Positions 34,770-44,266 are shown, counted from the first letter of the stretch. The stretch: DNA of 64,000 nucleotides from RUG11894 sp964344335 (GCA_964344335.1 CAYFMW010000002.1:1-64000), one strand, 5' to 3'. Numbers and translations: made by a program. The notes: generated by a model not told the origin, from the sequence alone.

Positions 34770-36761
34770 ATGACGGACCCTAAAAAAAGAATGGAAGAGC
34801 TCTACGAGCTCATCGCGTATCACAACGACAGATATTATAATATGGACGATCCGGAGATTTCCGACTACGAGTACGACAGGCTGAGCCTTGAGCTGCGGGA
34901 TTTGGAGGAGCAATATCCCATGTTTGCCCGCGAGGATTCGCCTACCAAGAAAGTGGGTGGAACCGCGAGGCGGGAACTGCGCAAGGTCGAGCACGATGTG
35001 CCCGTAATCTCTCTGCAGGATGTCTTTGCGAAGGAAGATATCTTTGCCTTCGTTGAAAAACTTTCATCCGAACTTGGCGAAGTGAATTTTGAGGTTGAGA
35101 GAAAAATAGACGGCCTTTCGCTTGTTCTGCGCTACCGTTACGGAGAGCTGGAGGAAGCGATAACGAGAGGAGACGGAGTAATCGGCGAGAGCGTCTACGA
35201 AAACGCTCTGGTCGTTCGAAGCATACCCAAAACCATTCCCGAAAAACTTCCATATGTAGAGGTTCGCGGTGAAGTCTATATGTCCTCGGAGAGCTTCGAG
35301 GCCTTCAACAGGCGCCAGGAGGAGGCGGGCGGAAAAATTTATAAAAATCCCCGCAACAGCGCTGCCGGAACCATGCGGCAGCTGGACCCGCAGGTCGTCA
35401 GGGAGCGCGAGCTCGACATGTTCATCTTTAATCTGGAGATCTGCGAAGGCAGGAGCTTCGAAGGCCACAGGGAGTCTCTCGAGTGGCTGGAGTCTCAAGG
35501 TTTTGTTATAAGCCCCGGCATGGTTCGCGCAAAGACCGCGGAGGAGGTCTGGGCCGCGATAGAGAACATAGGCAATACTCGCTACGATTTGAATTTCGGA
35601 ATCGACGGAGCCGTAGTAAAGGTGGACAGCTTCGCTCAGCGGGAACAGCTTGGCTTTACCAGCAAGGTGCCCCGCTGGGCGGTGGCCTATAAGTATCCTC
35701 CCGAGAGGCAGCGGACCGTCGTAGAAGATATTATAGTCCAGGTGGGCAGGACAGGTCGCATGACCCCCCTCGCAATCCTCACGCCTGTAAAAATCGCCGG
35801 CAGCACCGTATCCCGGGCAACCTTAAACAATCAGGATTACATAGACGAAAAGGATATAAGAATAGGCGACAGCGTGGTAATTCAGAAGGCCGGAGATATA
35901 ATCCCCGAAGTTCTGGAAGTTATAAAGGACAAGCGCCCCGAAGGCGCGCAGCCCTTCCGGATGCCGGAATTTTGTCCCGCCTGCGGGTCTCCCGCGGAGC
36001 GCGAAGCCGACGGCGTACATTTGCATTGCACGGGCACGAGCTGCCCCGCGAAGGACAGCAGAGCTTTGGAGTACTTCGCCAGCAGGCCCGCGATGAATAT
36101 AGACGGCCTCGGCCCCGCCGCAGTTGAAGCATTGATTTCCGAGGGATATGTCAGGACCCCTGCGGACTTTTACAGGCTCGGCGAACATAGAGAAAAACTT
36201 ATCCACGACGGGAGCGTCGGAAGGGAAAAATCCGTGGATAATCTGCTCGCGGCGATAGAAAGATCCAAGCAGAACGATCTTGCCAGGCTCATAACGGGAC
36301 TCGGAATACGAAATATAGGAAGGCAGGGCGCCAGGCAGCTCGCATCGCATTTTAAGAGCATGGAAAGGCTCGCAGCCGCGGAGGAGGCGGAGCTTCTGGA
36401 TGTACCCGATGTCGGAGCCGTAACGGCGGCGGAGATACGGAGTTATTTTAAAAGTCCTGAAAACAGGCGGCTCATCGAGGAGCTGGCGGAGCTCGGCGTC
36501 AACATGAGCGCGGAGTCGGATTCTTCGGGCGACAAGAGATTTGAGGGAAAGACCTTCGTGCTCACGGGCACTCTTCCGAGCCTTAAGAGGGACGAGGCCG
36601 GGGCGATTATAGAGTCCTTCGGCGGAAAGACTTCCGGCAGCGTATCCTCAAAGACCGATTATGTGCTCGCAGGAGAGGCCGCGGGCAGCAAGCTTACGAA
36701 GGCTCAGGAGCTCGGGATTAAAATAATCGACGAGGCCGAATTCCTTGAAATGATAAAATAA
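34770..36761 (+). CDS. ligA: NAD-dependent DNA ligase
   Basis: Seals nicks using NAD+, 663 residues. Adenylation Lys in VERKIDGLSL (about residue 112), the OB-fold region, a four-Cys zinc finger (FCPACGSP, then HCTGTSCPAK), helix-hairpin-helix repeats and a C-terminal BRCT domain (FEGKTFVLTGTLPSLKRDEA). It lies 7 bp after pcrA, the common pcrA-ligA pair. The start has only a weak GAGGG well upstream. Confidence 0.96.
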   Translation: MTDPKKRMEELYELIAYHNDRYYNMDDPEISDYEYDRLSLELRDLEEQYPMFAREDSPTKKVGGTARRELRKVEHDVPVISLQDVFAKEDIFAFVEKLSSELGEVNFEVERKIDGLSLVLRYRYGELEEAITRGDGVIGESVYENALVVRSIPKTIPEKLPYVEVRGEVYMSSESFEAFNRRQEEAGGKIYKNPRNSAAGTMRQLDPQVVRERELDMFIFNLEICEGRSFEGHRESLEWLESQGFVISPGMVRAKTAEEVWAAIENIGNTRYDLNFGIDGAVVKVDSFAQREQLGFTSKVPRWAVAYKYPPERQRTVVEDIIVQVGRTGRMTPLAILTPVKIAGSTVSRATLNNQDYIDEKDIRIGDSVVIQKAGDIIPEVLEVIKDKRPEGAQPFRMPEFCPACGSPAEREADGVHLHCTGTSCPAKDSRALEYFASRPAMNIDGLGPAAVEALISEGYVRTPADFYRLGEHREKLIHDGSVGREKSVDNLLAAIERSKQNDLARLITGLGIRNIGRQGARQLASHFKSMERLAAAEEAELLDVPDVGAVTAAEIRSYFKSPENRRLIEELAELGVNMSAESDSSGDKRFEGKTFVLTGTLPSLKRDEAGAIIESFGGKTSGSVSSKTDYVLAGEAAGSKLTKAQELGIKIIDEAEFLEMIK

Positions 36762-36789
36762 CTCCGGAAGTAGCTTGCAACGGCGGGAG

Positions 36790-36818
36790 CGTGTCCGCAG
36801 TGCAAGTCGCGACCGAGC
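36790..36818 (-). repeat. 29-nt dispersed intergenic repeat, copy 2
   Basis: Inverse copy of 1524-1552, 26 of 29 bases identical, with the three differences contiguous in the middle. It lies between ligA and the SRP RNA promoter. Confidence 0.6.
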
Positions 36819-36835
36819 ACTTCCCTTGTAGCCCA

Positions 36836-36864
36836 TTGCCAAAAACCGGTCTTTAAACTATAAT
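36836..36864 (+). promoter_or_regulatory. promoter of the SRP RNA gene
   Basis: TTGCCA (36836-36841), 17-bp spacer, TATAAT (36859-36864). The predicted start is near 36871, about ten bases before the RNA's terminal helix. Confidence 0.8.
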
Positions 36865-36880
36865 ATGCGGGAAAGCTTAA

Positions 36881-37031
36881 TTGCCTCGGATTAGCTTCGC
36901 CGGTCCAGCCGGGCCCTGCGCAATAAGAATCTGTGAACCTCGTCAGGTCCGGAAGGAAGCAGCGATAAGCGGAAGCTCTTATGTGCCGCAGACAAGTCTG
37001 GTTCGTCATCGGCGGGGCTAATCCGGGGCAA
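36881..37031 (+). ncRNA. ffs: signal recognition particle RNA (small type)
   Basis: The conserved Ffh-binding domain GTCAGGTCCGGAAGGAAGCA (about 36942-36961) sits at the tip of a long hairpin. The two ends pair over 15 bases (TTGCCTCGGATTAGC with GCTAATCCGGGGCAA, one mismatch), which sets the borders and gives about 151 nt. That is longer than the 114-nt E. coli RNA but well short of the Bacillus type with an Alu domain. Location just before dnaX is common in Clostridia. Confidence 0.92.
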
Positions 37032-37051
37032 TTTTACGGGAAGGAAATATC

Positions 37052-38452
37052 ATGTATCAGGCCTTATACAGAAGCTATAGACCCGAGACCTTCGACGAAT
37101 TGATAGGTCAGGATCAGGTTAAGAAGATATTGACCAACCAACTGGCATCGGGAACCACCGGGCATGCCTATCTTTTCTGCGGGACCAGAGGCACCGGCAA
37201 GACCACCACGGCGAGGCTTTTGGCCAAAGGTCTCAACTGCAGCTCGGAGGGGATACGCCCCTGCGGCAAATGTCCCAACTGCCGCTCCATAGCCGAGGGC
37301 AACTTCGTCGATGTGCTGGAGATGGACGCCGCATCCAACAGGGGTGTGGACGATATAAGGGATCTTCGCGAAGAGGTGAACTTCCCGCCTATCATGGGGC
37401 GCTGCAAGGTTTATATAATGGACGAGGTCCACATGCTCACCAAGGAAGCGACCAACGCATTCCTGAAGACCCTGGAAGAGCCTCCCGAGAAGGTCGTCTT
37501 TATACTTGCGACCACGGAGCCCGAAAAGCTCCCTGCGACGATACGCTCAAGGTGCATGAGGCTCGATTTTCGCAGGGTCGACGAGAAGCTGATGGTCGAG
37601 CTCTTCGAGCGCATCTGCAGGCAGAGCGGCCTGAATGTCTCCAGGGATGCGCTCGCGCTAATCGCGGCGAATGCTGACGGTTCGGTTAGGGACGGCCTGT
37701 CGATACTCGACAGATGCTCTTCGCTTCCCGGCGAAGTCGGAAGGGACGATGTGCTCGATCTGCTCGGAGCGGTCGGAATAAACAGCTATCTTAAGATTAC
37801 GGACGAGGTGCTGTCCTCGAATACGGGCGCTGCATTGTTGAGTTTTGCGGATGCCCTTTCCGAGGGGACGGATGTAAGGCGCTTCTGCGCGGACTGGATA
37901 GAGCATTTCAGAAATCTCATGATAGTTAAGTTCAGCGATGAACCTCAGAATATGCTCAATCTCTCCGTCGAGAATATCGACAGATTGAGGGATCAAGCCT
38001 CCCGCATAAGCAGCGGGAAGATTCGCGAATGCATAATCAGGCTTTCGGAAACCCTTTCCGAGTCGAGATGGTCGCCCTATCCGAGGGTGCTCGTCGAGCT
38101 TGCGATAGTGCTCATGAGCTCTGCGGACGAACGGGCGGATTCAAGCGCACCCCCCCCTGTGAAAGAGGAGGAGCGTAGCTCCGAGAAGAGCGCAAAGCGC
38201 GACAAGACCCCGAAGAAAGGCTCCGGCAGCGGTGAGATTCTGTGGTTGAGGGTTATGGGAGACGACAGGGTGCCGCCCATGTTCAGGCTGGCCGACACGA
38301 GTTTTGTGCATATGAGCGAGCATGAATTTACGGTTCGGGCGGGCGACAGCGTAATAGAAGCCCTGCTCGGGAATAATTCGCAGACGCTCGAGGAATTGTT
38401 GAAGGAATACGGCGGCAGAGAGTTGCGCCTAAAAGTTATAAGACAGGAATGA
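37052..38452 (+). CDS. dnaX: DNA polymerase III subunit gamma/tau
   Basis: Clamp-loader ATPase, 466 residues. YRSYRPETFDELIGQDQV, Walker A GTRGTGKTTTARLLAKGLNC, zinc-binding CGKCPNC, Walker B MDEVHML and a sensor LATTEPEKLPATIRSRC. The C-terminal region past residue 370 is short and charged. It is compact for a gamma/tau, and no slippery A-run was noticed for a gamma frameshift. It heads the dnaX-ybaB-recR unit. Confidence 0.95.
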   Translation: MYQALYRSYRPETFDELIGQDQVKKILTNQLASGTTGHAYLFCGTRGTGKTTTARLLAKGLNCSSEGIRPCGKCPNCRSIAEGNFVDVLEMDAASNRGVDDIRDLREEVNFPPIMGRCKVYIMDEVHMLTKEATNAFLKTLEEPPEKVVFILATTEPEKLPATIRSRCMRLDFRRVDEKLMVELFERICRQSGLNVSRDALALIAANADGSVRDGLSILDRCSSLPGEVGRDDVLDLLGAVGINSYLKITDEVLSSNTGAALLSFADALSEGTDVRRFCADWIEHFRNLMIVKFSDEPQNMLNLSVENIDRLRDQASRISSGKIRECIIRLSETLSESRWSPYPRVLVELAIVLMSSADERADSSAPPPVKEEERSSEKSAKRDKTPKKGSGSGEILWLRVMGDDRVPPMFRLADTSFVHMSEHEFTVRAGDSVIEALLGNNSQTLEELLKEYGGRELRLKVIRQE

Positions 38453-38464
38453 CAGGAGAAGAAA

Positions 38465-38821
38465 ATGGGTAGAGGAATGAAGGCCGGCAAGAGATCCGGC
38501 GCGCGCAAGCAAAACCGCGACAATCAGATGGCTCAGATTCAGGCGATGCAGAGCCAGATGGCCGCAGCGCAGGAGAGGGTCGAGACTCTGGAGGCCGAGG
38601 CGGGAGCGGGCGGCGGTGCCGTCAGCGTGAGGGTCAACGGCAGACACGAACTGGTGAGTGTTAAGCTCGAGCCGGATATTGTCGATCCGGACGATATAGA
38701 GATGCTTCAGGATCTGATAATCGCCGCCACCAACGAGGCGATGAGGCAGGTCGACGAGCTGGCTTCGGCGGAGATGTCCAAACTTACAGGCGGCATGGGA
38801 TTGCCTCCGGGGTTGCTGTAA
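38465..38821 (+). CDS. ybaB: YbaB/EbfC family nucleoid-associated protein
   Basis: 118-residue DNA-binding protein of the YbaB/EbfC type, encoded between dnaX and recR in most bacteria. A Met/Gln-rich N-terminal helix (QIQAMQSQMAAAQERVE) and the conserved VSVRVNGRHELVSVKLEPDI strand region support it. The 20 N-terminal residues are basic and Gly-rich, a little longer than usual. Confidence 0.92.
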   Translation: MGRGMKAGKRSGARKQNRDNQMAQIQAMQSQMAAAQERVETLEAEAGAGGGAVSVRVNGRHELVSVKLEPDIVDPDDIEMLQDLIIAATNEAMRQVDELASAEMSKLTGGMGLPPGLL

Positions 38822-39424
38822 ATGAGATTCTATGCCAAGCCTCTTGCGAGGTTGATTGAGGAGCTCGGGAAGTTGCCGGGCGTCGGGAGCAAGAGCGCCC
38901 AGCGTCTGGCTTTTCATATACTTTCTATGTCTCAAGCAGAGGCGAATCAACTCGCCGACGCTATAAGCGAGGCCAAGGCCCAGATGAAATACTGCTCCGT
39001 CTGCGGCAATCTGACGGACTCCGACCCCTGTGCCATATGTTCGAATCCTTCGCGGGACCCACGCACGATATGCGTGGTCGAAAACCCCCGCGATGTTGCA
39101 GCCATGGAGAGAGTCAGGGAATATAAGGGGCTCTATCAGGTTCTTCACGGGGCAATCTCGCCCATAGACGGGATAGGTCCCGACGACATCAATATAAAGT
39201 CGCTCATAGTGCGGCTTCAGGAGAATCCCGATATCGAGGAAGTTATACTCGCAACCAATCCGAATATCGAAGGCGAAGCCACCGCTATGTATATAGCCCG
39301 CCTGATAAAACCGGCAGGAATAAAGGTCACCCGCATCGCCCACGGAATACCGGTCGGCGGCGATTTGGAGTATGCGGACGAAGTTACCCTCTCAAAGGCG
39401 ATGGAAGGAAGGAGAGAACTGTGA
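38822..39424 (+). CDS. recR: recombination protein RecR
   Basis: 200 residues. Helix-hairpin-helix region (LGKLPGVGSKSAQRLAFHIL), four-Cys zinc finger (CSVCGNLTDSDPCAICSN) and Toprim domain (ICVVENPRDVAAMER, HGAISPIDGIGPDDI). It loads RecA with RecF/RecO at gaps. It starts immediately after the ybaB stop and its stop overlaps the next ATG. Confidence 0.96.
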   Translation: MRFYAKPLARLIEELGKLPGVGSKSAQRLAFHILSMSQAEANQLADAISEAKAQMKYCSVCGNLTDSDPCAICSNPSRDPRTICVVENPRDVAAMERVREYKGLYQVLHGAISPIDGIGPDDINIKSLIVRLQENPDIEEVILATNPNIEGEATAMYIARLIKPAGIKVTRIAHGIPVGGDLEYADEVTLSKAMEGRREL

Positions 39425-40221
39425 TGCTTTCGCAGGATTACAGGCGCAGTCTGGAGGAGAACATCTCGGCGATGCCCGGGACGGCGGCGATGTATTATCG
39501 CAATTTGGAAAGCGAGGAGAGCTTTTCCTTCAACGGAGCGGAGCCGATAATGGCGGCTTCCGTAATAAAGCTTCCTATCTTCCTGGAAACCCTTAGGCTT
39601 GCGGAGGGCGGAATCCTCAGTCTCGATGAGGAGATACTCTGCAGGGAAGAGGACAAGGTCGGAGGCTGCGGGGCGCTCAAGGCCTTTCCGGGGGAGTTTG
39701 ATGTACCCCTAAGGACCCTCGCGGAGCTGATGATAACGATCTCCGACAATACGGCCACAAACTTAATAATCGATCGCGTGGGCCTGCCTGAGCTTCAACG
39801 CGGCTTTGAGGCGGCCGGGCTGATTGTAACGAGACTGAGGAGAAAGCTCTACGATGCTCAGGCATCCGCGATGGGGCTTCAGAATACGATTTCGGTTTCG
39901 GAGATAGGCATGCTGCTGGAGAAGCTTTTCAGGGGAGAGTGGGTCAAGCCCGCGGTTTCGGAATATGCTCTGGAAACGCTATTAAGACAGCAGATAAACC
40001 ATAAAATCCCCGGATATATAAAGGGATTTAATGCGAGAATAGCTCATAAGACGGGAGAAGATAGCGGAATCTCCAACGATGTAGGCATAGTCTACGCGAA
40101 GCAGCCCTTCGTGCTCTGCTTTGCGGCTCAAGGGACGGATGTGCCGCGCTGGGAGCGCTTCATAAGAGAGACTTCCCTGGAAATATTTGAAAAATGCGGA
40201 GGAGCAGCTGAAAAATCATGA
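39424..40221 (+). CDS. class A beta-lactamase-fold serine hydrolase without signal peptide
   Basis: 265 residues with the penicillin-recognising enzyme signature: S46-V-I-K49 (SxxK), SDN in ISDNTATNLI and KTG in AHKTGED. This fits the beta-lactamase2 family. I see no signal peptide or membrane span, so it should stay in the cytoplasm, odd for an enzyme of this fold. The E166 region of true beta-lactamases is not clear, so resistance should not be assumed. The start ATG overlaps the recR stop and its end overlaps lgt. Confidence 0.75.
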   Translation: MLSQDYRRSLEENISAMPGTAAMYYRNLESEESFSFNGAEPIMAASVIKLPIFLETLRLAEGGILSLDEEILCREEDKVGGCGALKAFPGEFDVPLRTLAELMITISDNTATNLIIDRVGLPELQRGFEAAGLIVTRLRRKLYDAQASAMGLQNTISVSEIGMLLEKLFRGEWVKPAVSEYALETLLRQQINHKIPGYIKGFNARIAHKTGEDSGISNDVGIVYAKQPFVLCFAAQGTDVPRWERFIRETSLEIFEKCGGAAEKS

Positions 40222-41108
40222 TAAATTCTTATCTTGCGGCCCCGAATCGGGTCGCCTTTTCAATATTCGGAGTGGATATTATGTGGTACGGCATCATGAT
40301 AGCGACGGGGATGATCCTCGCGCTGATGCTCGGATACTACAGGGTTAAGAGGCACGGCTTAAACGAAGAATATGTCATCGATATAGGCCTTGCCTGCCTT
40401 CCTTTCGCAATCGTCGGAGCGAGGCTGTACTATGTAATATTCAGTTGGGATCTGTATAAGGATAACCTTTTGCAGATATTCAACCTGCGTGCCGGCGGGC
40501 TCGCCATACACGGGGGGCTCATCTTCGGAGTGGGGCTTGGGCTCTTAATGATGAAGAGGCGCAAGCAGAATGTCATACAATGGTTGGATCTTTCACCTCC
40601 ATCCATAGCTTTGGGCCAGGCAATAGGTCGCTGGGGCAACTATTTCAACGGTGAGGCTCACGGTACGCCCACCGATCTGCCCTGGGCCATAGAGGTCGAC
40701 GGGGTTATGGTGCACCCGACCTTCCTGTACGAGTCGCTCTGGTGTTTCTTCCTGTGCTTCTTTTTGTGGTGGTATCATGACAGCGGCCGCAGAAAGTTCG
40801 AGGGGCAAATAATCAGTCTGTACCTTATACTATATTCGGTGGAACGCTTCTTCGTGGAGGGTCTGAGGACGGATTCGCTGATGATAGGCTCGCTGCGCCA
40901 GGCACAGATTATAAGTGTCTTCCTCGCATTGCTGGGTGTCGTATGCTGGGTCGTCTTTTCGAAGCGCGATGCCCGAATGAAGGCGGCGGCAGCGGAAGGT
41001 ATTTGCACGCAGGAAACTGCGGAATGCGGGCAAGAAAAATCCGCAGCCGAAACTGCGGAAAAGATTAGCGCAAGCGAAGCCTCGGAGCAAAGCTCCCCGA
41101 TTGAATGA
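40218..41108 (+). CDS. lgt: prolipoprotein diacylglyceryl transferase
   Basis: Transfers diacylglycerol to the lipobox Cys of prolipoproteins; membrane enzyme, 296 residues, about seven spans. AIHGGLIFG and the Lgt signature AIGRWGNYFNGEAHG are present, with YSVERFFVEGLRTDSL later. The last 45 residues are an acidic, Glu/Ala/Ser-rich tail beyond the normal end. Overlaps the preceding gene by 4 bp. It serves the several lipoproteins predicted in this window. Confidence 0.95.
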   Translation: MINSYLAAPNRVAFSIFGVDIMWYGIMIATGMILALMLGYYRVKRHGLNEEYVIDIGLACLPFAIVGARLYYVIFSWDLYKDNLLQIFNLRAGGLAIHGGLIFGVGLGLLMMKRRKQNVIQWLDLSPPSIALGQAIGRWGNYFNGEAHGTPTDLPWAIEVDGVMVHPTFLYESLWCFFLCFFLWWYHDSGRRKFEGQIISLYLILYSVERFFVEGLRTDSLMIGSLRQAQIISVFLALLGVVCWVVFSKRDARMKAAAAEGICTQETAECGQEKSAAETAEKISASEASEQSSPIE

Positions 41109-41128
41109 TGCCGAGCTCTTACAGACTC

Positions 41129-41464
41129 CTACTTATCCTTCTTGTCTTTAGTGAGCTTTGCAAGACCGGCGGCGGCGTTTACTATGTGAGTTATCGCGCT
41201 CACTCCGCTCTTGTTTGAGGAAATCACTTTGCTGATCTCGCTTACAGAGCCGGAGATATTTGAAACTATTTCGTGAGCACTGTCCACGCCTTCTCTGGTT
41301 ACAGAACTCATATGAGCGAGGTCCTCGAGGGCGCTCGATAGGGCTTTCATACCTGGAAGCAGCCTTGCGAGCAGAACTATAATGTAGATAATGGCAACGA
41401 TGGCCACGATAAGCAATGCACCCAGAAGAAGTTCCTGAAGTGTAATTGTGATTGTAATAGGCAT
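41129..41464 (-). CDS. single-span membrane protein with helical cytoplasmic/extracellular tail (DUF948-like)
   Basis: 111 residues. One membrane span at residues about 10-33 precedes a heptad-patterned helix (ISNISGSVSEISKVISSNKSG) and a Lys-rich end. This layout recalls DUF948-type proteins, but I am not sure of the family. It has a CAAAGGAGGAC-type ribosome site. Convergent with lgt and divergent from murA. Confidence 0.6.
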   Translation of the reverse strand: MPITITITLQELLLGALLIVAIVAIIYIIVLLARLLPGMKALSSALEDLAHMSSVTREGVDSAHEIVSNISGSVSEISKVISSNKSGVSAITHIVNAAAGLAKLTKDKKDK

Positions 41465-41588
41465 TTGAGTCCTCCTTTGTACGCTGTCTATTCAATTATC
41501 TGATTTCCCGTCGGATTTTACAAGTGTTGTTTTTAATTCACCTTACAGTTATAATTATATATGCTTCTATATGTTTTTGGAGGGTAAT

Positions 41589-42857
41589 TTGTCTAGATAT
41601 ATAATTCATAAATCGGGCCCTCTCAGAGGAGAGGTGGAAATCTCGGGTAGCAAGAATGCGGTCCTCCCGATTCTTGCCGCGACTTTGCTTGTGGATGAAG
41701 TCTGCGAGATTTACTATGTTCCGCGCCTTCTGGATGTGGAGGTTATGTGCGATATACTCCGTTCGGTGGGTAAAATCGTCGAAACCGACTGGGAGGCTCA
41801 CACTATAAAGGTAATCCCGGGCGAAAGCACCGGGTCGGAGGTTCCCCACGAGCTGGTCAAGCGCATGAGGGCCTCCATATTCGTTATGGGGCCGCTGCTC
41901 GTTAAGACCGGCTATGCCAGCATATCTCTTCCCGGAGGCTGCAGCATAGGAAACAGGCCCATAGACCTTCACAACAAGGGCCTGCGCACGCTCGGCGCTA
42001 AGATAATGAGCGACGGAGGAAGGGTGGAGGCCAGCGCGATTTACGGGCTTAAGGGTACGCTCGTCTATCTGGACTTCCCCAGCGTGGGCGCCACGGAAAA
42101 TATTATGATGGCCGCTACGCTTGCGCGTGGAGTAACTACGATAGAGAACGCGGCGGAGGAGCCCGAGATCGTCGACCTCGCGAACTTCCTAAACAAGATG
42201 GGTGCGAAGATAAAGGGCGCCGGTACGGATACCATAAAGATAGAGGGCGTTGAGAGGCTTCACGGAGCGAAGCATACGGTAATTCCCGACCGCATAGAGA
42301 CCGGCACCTTCATGGTCGCTGCTGCGATTACTCGGGGGGATCTGCTGATTAAAAACTGCGTTCCCGACCATGTGAGGCCGGTGATAGCCAAGCTCATAGA
42401 ATGCGGCGCCATAGTGAACGACGAGGTGGATGGCCTCAGAGTGAGGGGAGATATCAACAATTTGGTGGCCACCGATATCAAGACTCTCCCTTATCCCGGT
42501 TTTCCGACGGATATGCAGGCCGTCTTCATGGCTCTTTTAACTACAGTGGACGGCACCAGCGGGGTAATCGAAACGGTATTTGAAAACAGGTTTATGCATG
42601 CCTCGGAACTCTCCCGAATGGGAGCCAACATCAGAGTCGAGGGAAGGAAAGCGGTCGTGCCCGGAAATAAGCACAAACTTGTCGGTGCTTCCGTAATAGC
42701 GACCGACCTCAGAGCAGGAGCCGCCTTGGTCCTTGCAGGCCTTGTAGCCAAAGGGACGACGGAACTTCACGAGGCTCAGCACATAGAGAGGGGCTACGAA
42801 AACTTCCCGGAAAAGCTGAATGCTCTTGGAGCAAAGATAGAGAGGTTTGAGGATTAA
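41589..42857 (+). CDS. murA: UDP-N-acetylglucosamine 1-carboxyvinyltransferase
   Basis: First committed step of peptidoglycan synthesis: transfers enolpyruvate from PEP to UDP-GlcNAc. 422 residues. EISGSKNAVLPILAATLL near the N-terminus, active-site Cys in SLPGGCSIGNRPIDLH, and GYENFPEKLNALGAKIE at the end. I favour a TTG start (41589) right after GGAGGG; an ATG at 41571 would place that ribosome site inside the gene. The active-site Cys suggests normal fosfomycin binding. Confidence 0.92.
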   Translation: MSRYIIHKSGPLRGEVEISGSKNAVLPILAATLLVDEVCEIYYVPRLLDVEVMCDILRSVGKIVETDWEAHTIKVIPGESTGSEVPHELVKRMRASIFVMGPLLVKTGYASISLPGGCSIGNRPIDLHNKGLRTLGAKIMSDGGRVEASAIYGLKGTLVYLDFPSVGATENIMMAATLARGVTTIENAAEEPEIVDLANFLNKMGAKIKGAGTDTIKIEGVERLHGAKHTVIPDRIETGTFMVAAAITRGDLLIKNCVPDHVRPVIAKLIECGAIVNDEVDGLRVRGDINNLVATDIKTLPYPGFPTDMQAVFMALLTTVDGTSGVIETVFENRFMHASELSRMGANIRVEGRKAVVPGNKHKLVGASVIATDLRAGAALVLAGLVAKGTTELHEAQHIERGYENFPEKLNALGAKIERFED

Positions 42858-42865
42858 GCTTTTCT

Positions 42866-42882
42866 CCGGGAGCAGGTCCCGG
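42866..42882. terminator. short hairpin between convergent murA and aroA
   Basis: CCGGGA / TCCCGG with a five-base loop, without a clear T run. Weak, but it lies exactly between two convergent stops. Confidence 0.4.
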
Positions 42883-42887
42883 GCTTG

Positions 42888-44141
42888 TCAAGGAAGTTTA
42901 TCCAATATTTCGTATTTTCCTCCGAGTCTTTTATAGTCGGCCAGGAAATTGCGATAGACTTTCTCCGGGCAGCGTTCGTCATCGAGTATAACAGGTTTTG
43001 GCAGGCAGCCCGCCGCGAGTGCCATGGACATAAAGATCCATGGATCGCCTTTGCAGTCTATCAATGTGTCCTCGGGGTAATCGAAATTTTCCCGTTTCTG
43101 CATCTTTATTCCGTCTTCCGTTGCCTGCGCCGAAACCCCGAGAGCCTTTACGCACTCAGCCACCGCCTTTAGCCTGTCGGTCTCTTCAAATTTGAGCTGG
43201 GGTACGCCCACTATGTCCATCCCCGAGCCCTTGGAAGCGCCGAATATCGCGTAAAGGCATGCCAGATTTGGGCAGCCGGAAGCATCTACATTCAGGTATT
43301 TTACATCGTGGCGCAGCAGGGACATGGCGTATTTGAAATTCCTGTACATCTGCACGGAATTTGCGGGCAGTCCGATCACTCTCACCAAATCGTCGTCGCT
43401 CTTAGAAAGGCATCCCGCGCAGGCCCACATCGTGCCCAGCGCCCAGTCATTTTCCGGGGCGATTGTGCCGGGGCTCTTGTACACCTGTCTTCCGGGCACT
43501 CTAAAGCCGTATTCGGTAATCTCCGCGCTAACTCCGAATTCTTTCATGCTGCTCAGGGTGATGTCGATATAACTGTCGTCGATCAGAGGCGAGGAGAGCT
43601 CTATTTTACTGTCGCTTCTCAAGAGGGGCAGAGCCATAAGAGCTCCGCTGATGTACTGCGAACCCTCGTCTCCGGCGAAGACATAGTCTCCGGGTTGAAG
43701 GGTCCCCGTCATGGTCAGCGGAAAGTTGAAGTTCGAAAATTTAATCCCCCGAAGGGCCATCCTGCTGGACAGCGGTATGAGCGTTCTTTTCAGTAAAGTG
43801 CCACTCGCCTTGCATTCGGCATCCATTCCCATCGCCGCAATTACGGGAAGCAAAAGGTGAGCGGTGGTGCCGCTCTGCTTAAAATTGAGTTCTACTTTCG
43901 GTACGGGGCTTGTTTTTGGGAAGGGATGCAGCTTAATTTCTCCGCCGGGCAGCCGCTCGACGGTGCAACCGAGTTCCTTCAGACATTCCAGGGTCGTATC
44001 TATATCGTCGCACTCGGGAAGATTTCCAATCGTCGTGGGTGCGGTCGAAAGCGCCGCCGCAACCAGCAATCTATGGGCGTGGGACTTCGACGGCATCGCT
44101 TCGATATCGCCTTTAAAAGTTGTCGGATAAATTCGTATCAT
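42888..44141 (-). CDS. aroA: 3-phosphoshikimate 1-carboxyvinyltransferase (EPSP synthase)
   Basis: Sixth step of the shikimate pathway: shikimate-3-phosphate plus PEP gives EPSP. 417 residues. It has PSKSHAHRLLVAAALS at the N-terminus, a region around residue 95 in the position of the PEP loop (KQSGTTAHLLLPV), DDSYIDITLSSM and a diverged C-terminus (FEETDRLKAVAECVKALG). The classical GNAGTAMR loop reads SGTTAHLL here, so it belongs to a diverged, Firmicutes-type branch. GGGAGGCGTAA precedes the ATG. Confidence 0.85.
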   Translation of the reverse strand: MIRIYPTTFKGDIEAMPSKSHAHRLLVAAALSTAPTTIGNLPECDDIDTTLECLKELGCTVERLPGGEIKLHPFPKTSPVPKVELNFKQSGTTAHLLLPVIAAMGMDAECKASGTLLKRTLIPLSSRMALRGIKFSNFNFPLTMTGTLQPGDYVFAGDEGSQYISGALMALPLLRSDSKIELSSPLIDDSYIDITLSSMKEFGVSAEITEYGFRVPGRQVYKSPGTIAPENDWALGTMWACAGCLSKSDDDLVRVIGLPANSVQMYRNFKYAMSLLRHDVKYLNVDASGCPNLACLYAIFGASKGSGMDIVGVPQLKFEETDRLKAVAECVKALGVSAQATEDGIKMQKRENFDYPEDTLIDCKGDPWIFMSMALAAGCLPKPVILDDERCPEKVYRNFLADYKRLGGKYEILDKLP

Positions 44142-44257
44142 TTACGCCTCCCGCCGCTAATTATAGCTGTTTAAATTTTGCCAGTCAATCAGCTGAGGGC
44201 CTGACACTGCTGCCAGCGAAGCCCGATTGGAAAAAGGCGACTGCGATGTCCTTATTG

Positions 44258-44266
44258 TGGTATAAT
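44258..44266 (+). promoter_or_regulatory. extended -10 promoter of fbp
   Basis: TGGTATAAT, an extended -10 (TGnTATAAT), 40 bp before the fbp start; no good -35 at 17 bp, which extended -10 promoters do not need. Confidence 0.65.

Noticed and set aside
39424..40221. Beta-lactam resistance gene
   Set aside because: No signal peptide and no clear E166 motif; only the fold family is supported.
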